A DNA stretch of 5,569 nt from an uncultured Oscillospiraceae bacterium (GTDB lineage: Bacteria > Bacillota > Clostridia > Oscillospirales > Oscillospiraceae). Each line of letters opens with the position of its first letter. Position 1 is the stretch's first letter. The notes under the pieces were generated by a model. It saw only the letters and a program-made list of their open reading frames with translations, did not search any database and was not told the DNA's origin. The translations under genes were made by a program, and so were the position numbers. The stretch is taken from contig CAUFAM010000098.1 of assembly GCA_959022875.1 (NCBI GenBank), positions 1 through 5,569 of the forward strand. The letters are read 5' to 3'. Shown here one piece after another: positions 4,616 to 5,569 of this stretch.

Positions 4616-5569
4616 TCATTTCCCGCAATAGCAGCTGCGGATCCCCTCCGGGACACAGCTGCGGATAAATTCGCTCTCCGCCGCGGTCTTCTGGGCCACG
4701 GCCAGATTTTGAGGCAGGCGGCGGAAGGCTGACAGGGTCTGTACATCCGCCTGATAGAGGTTAAGATCTGCCGGCGGGGGCAGGGGCAGATCCTGCTGAA
4801 TTCCGTAGAGGGCCGCCTCAATCATCAGGGCAAAGGCCAGATAGGGGTTTGCCATAGGGTCCGGGGAACGCAGCTCCGCTCTGCGGTATTCCCCCACCGC
4901 TGCCGGTACCCGTACCAGCTGGGAGCGGTTTTCCCGGGACCAGGAGATGTAGCAGGGGGCCTTACTGCTTCCAAACCGGGCATAGGAGCTCTCCAGGGGA
5001 TTGAGAAACACCGTCATCTCCCCCACCTTGTCCAGCACCCCGGCAATCACCTGTCCCAGGTAATCCTTGCCGTCCCGGGAACGAACGGAGAGGTTAATGT
5101 GAAAGCCGCTGCCCGGCTTGCCCTCCAGGGGCTTGGGGCTGAAGTCGGCGTACAGGCCGTTTCGGTGGGCCACGGTCTTTACAATGGCCTGGAAGGTCAT
5201 GGCGTTGTCGGCAGCGGTAATGGGGTCGGAGTAGCGAAAATCAATCTCATTCTGCCCCGGTCCCTCCTCGTGGTGGGCACTTTCCGGGCGGATGCCCATC
5301 TGCTCCAGCGTCAGACAAATCTCCCGGCGGATGTTCTCCCCCTTGTCCTCGGGGGCCGCGTCCATGTAGCTGGCCCAGTCGTAGGGGGCGCGGGTAGGTT
5401 CTCCCTGCTCATCCAGTTTGAACAGATAAAACTCCTGTTCCGCGCCGAATAAGAACTCCAAGCCCCGCTCCTTTGCCCGCTCCACGGTATTTTTGAGCAT
5501 CTGGCGGCAGTCACATTCAAAGGGCCGGCCATCAGGGTATACGATCTTGCAGAACATCCGCACCACCTG
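4616..5569 (-). CDS. glnA: Type I glutamine synthetase, C-terminal part (5' end beyond window)
   Basis: Glutamine synthetase makes glutamine from glutamate, ammonia and ATP. The 317 visible residues cover the catalytic domain; roughly the first 100 are outside the window, and the frame is open at the right edge. Numbering from the first visible codon, family motifs are GAEQEFYLF at 42-50 (metal Glu), HHEEGPGQNEIDF at 99-111 (metal and substrate Glu), GSGFHINLS at 153-161, NRSQLVRVPA at 214-223 and RRAELRSPDPMANPYLAFA at 229-247. Two features are unusual. The flap residue equivalent to Glu327 of the Salmonella enzyme (GYEAP in classical GSI) is Lys203 here (FGSSKAP), and the loop is one residue shorter. 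The C-terminus stops at CVPEGIRSCYCGK, about 25 residues before the usual end, which in Bacillus contributes to feedback and GlnR control. No adenylylation-site motif is visible. It is probably co-transcribed with the downstream ANTAR gene. It could be a glutamine synthetase-like ligase with another amine substrate. Confidence 0.85.
   Translation of the reverse strand, partial: QVVRMFCKIVYPDGRPFECDCRQMLKNTVERAKERGLEFLFGAEQEFYLFKLDEQGEPTRAPYDWASYMDAAPEDKGENIRREICLTLEQMGIRPESAHHEEGPGQNEIDFRYSDPITAADNAMTFQAIVKTVAHRNGLYADFSPKPLEGKPGSGFHINLSVRSRDGKDYLGQVIAGVLDKVGEMTVFLNPLESSYARFGSSKAPCYISWSRENRSQLVRVPAAVGEYRRAELRSPDPMANPYLAFALMIEAALYGIQQDLPLPPPADLNLYQADVQTLSAFRRLPQNLAVAQKTAAESEFIRSCVPEGIRSCYCGK

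Noticed and set aside
4062..4631. Plus-strand open frame of 189 codons opposite the ANTAR gene
   Set aside because: It is the complement of a gene with a recognisable ANTAR domain, and it has no promoter or ribosome-binding site.

Overview
The window looks like chromosomal DNA of a GC-rich, low-motility-of-content Firmicute of class Clostridia, probably an Oscillospiraceae-type gut anaerobe (Flavonifractor/Intestinimonas-like). This placement is inferred from gene content: a short-form HisG paired with a separate HisZ, a protein of the butyryl-CoA:acetate CoA-transferase family, a glutamine synthetase followed by an ANTAR regulator as in clostridia, and strong AGGAGG ribosome-binding sites. 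No mobile element, tRNA, rRNA or CRISPR array is visible.

Layout. Positions 1-1985 hold the start of a histidine operon on the minus strand. It runs from a well-formed sigma-A promoter (1957-1985) through a 51-codon small ORF with a His/Cys-rich tail (1768-1923), then hisZ (660-1745), then hisG (2-652, running off the left edge). HisZ and HisG together form the ATP phosphoribosyltransferase that starts histidine synthesis. Positions 2078-2418 hold a single minus-strand csoR-type copper-sensor gene with its own strong terminator. Positions 2536-3981 hold a single plus-strand CoA-transferase-family gene with its own promoter and terminator. Its product has Gly at the position where I expect the catalytic glutamate. 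Positions 3984-5569 hold a minus-strand pair: the C-terminal three quarters of a type I glutamine synthetase and, 47 bp downstream, a degenerate-receiver/ANTAR protein likely to act as an RNA-binding antiterminator of nitrogen genes.

How the parts work together. The his genes and the gln genes are two separate amino-acid/nitrogen units. The CoA-transferase-like gene and csoR lie between them as independently transcribed units. The hairpin at 3945-3971 separates the convergent CoA-transferase and ANTAR genes and probably works in both directions.

Most worth a second look: the His-rich leader ORF and the structures around it, the palindrome on the his promoter, the missing catalytic Glu in the CoA-transferase homologue, and the Glu-to-Lys change in the glutamine synthetase active-site flap. 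All family assignments rest on motif recognition by eye; no database search was run.
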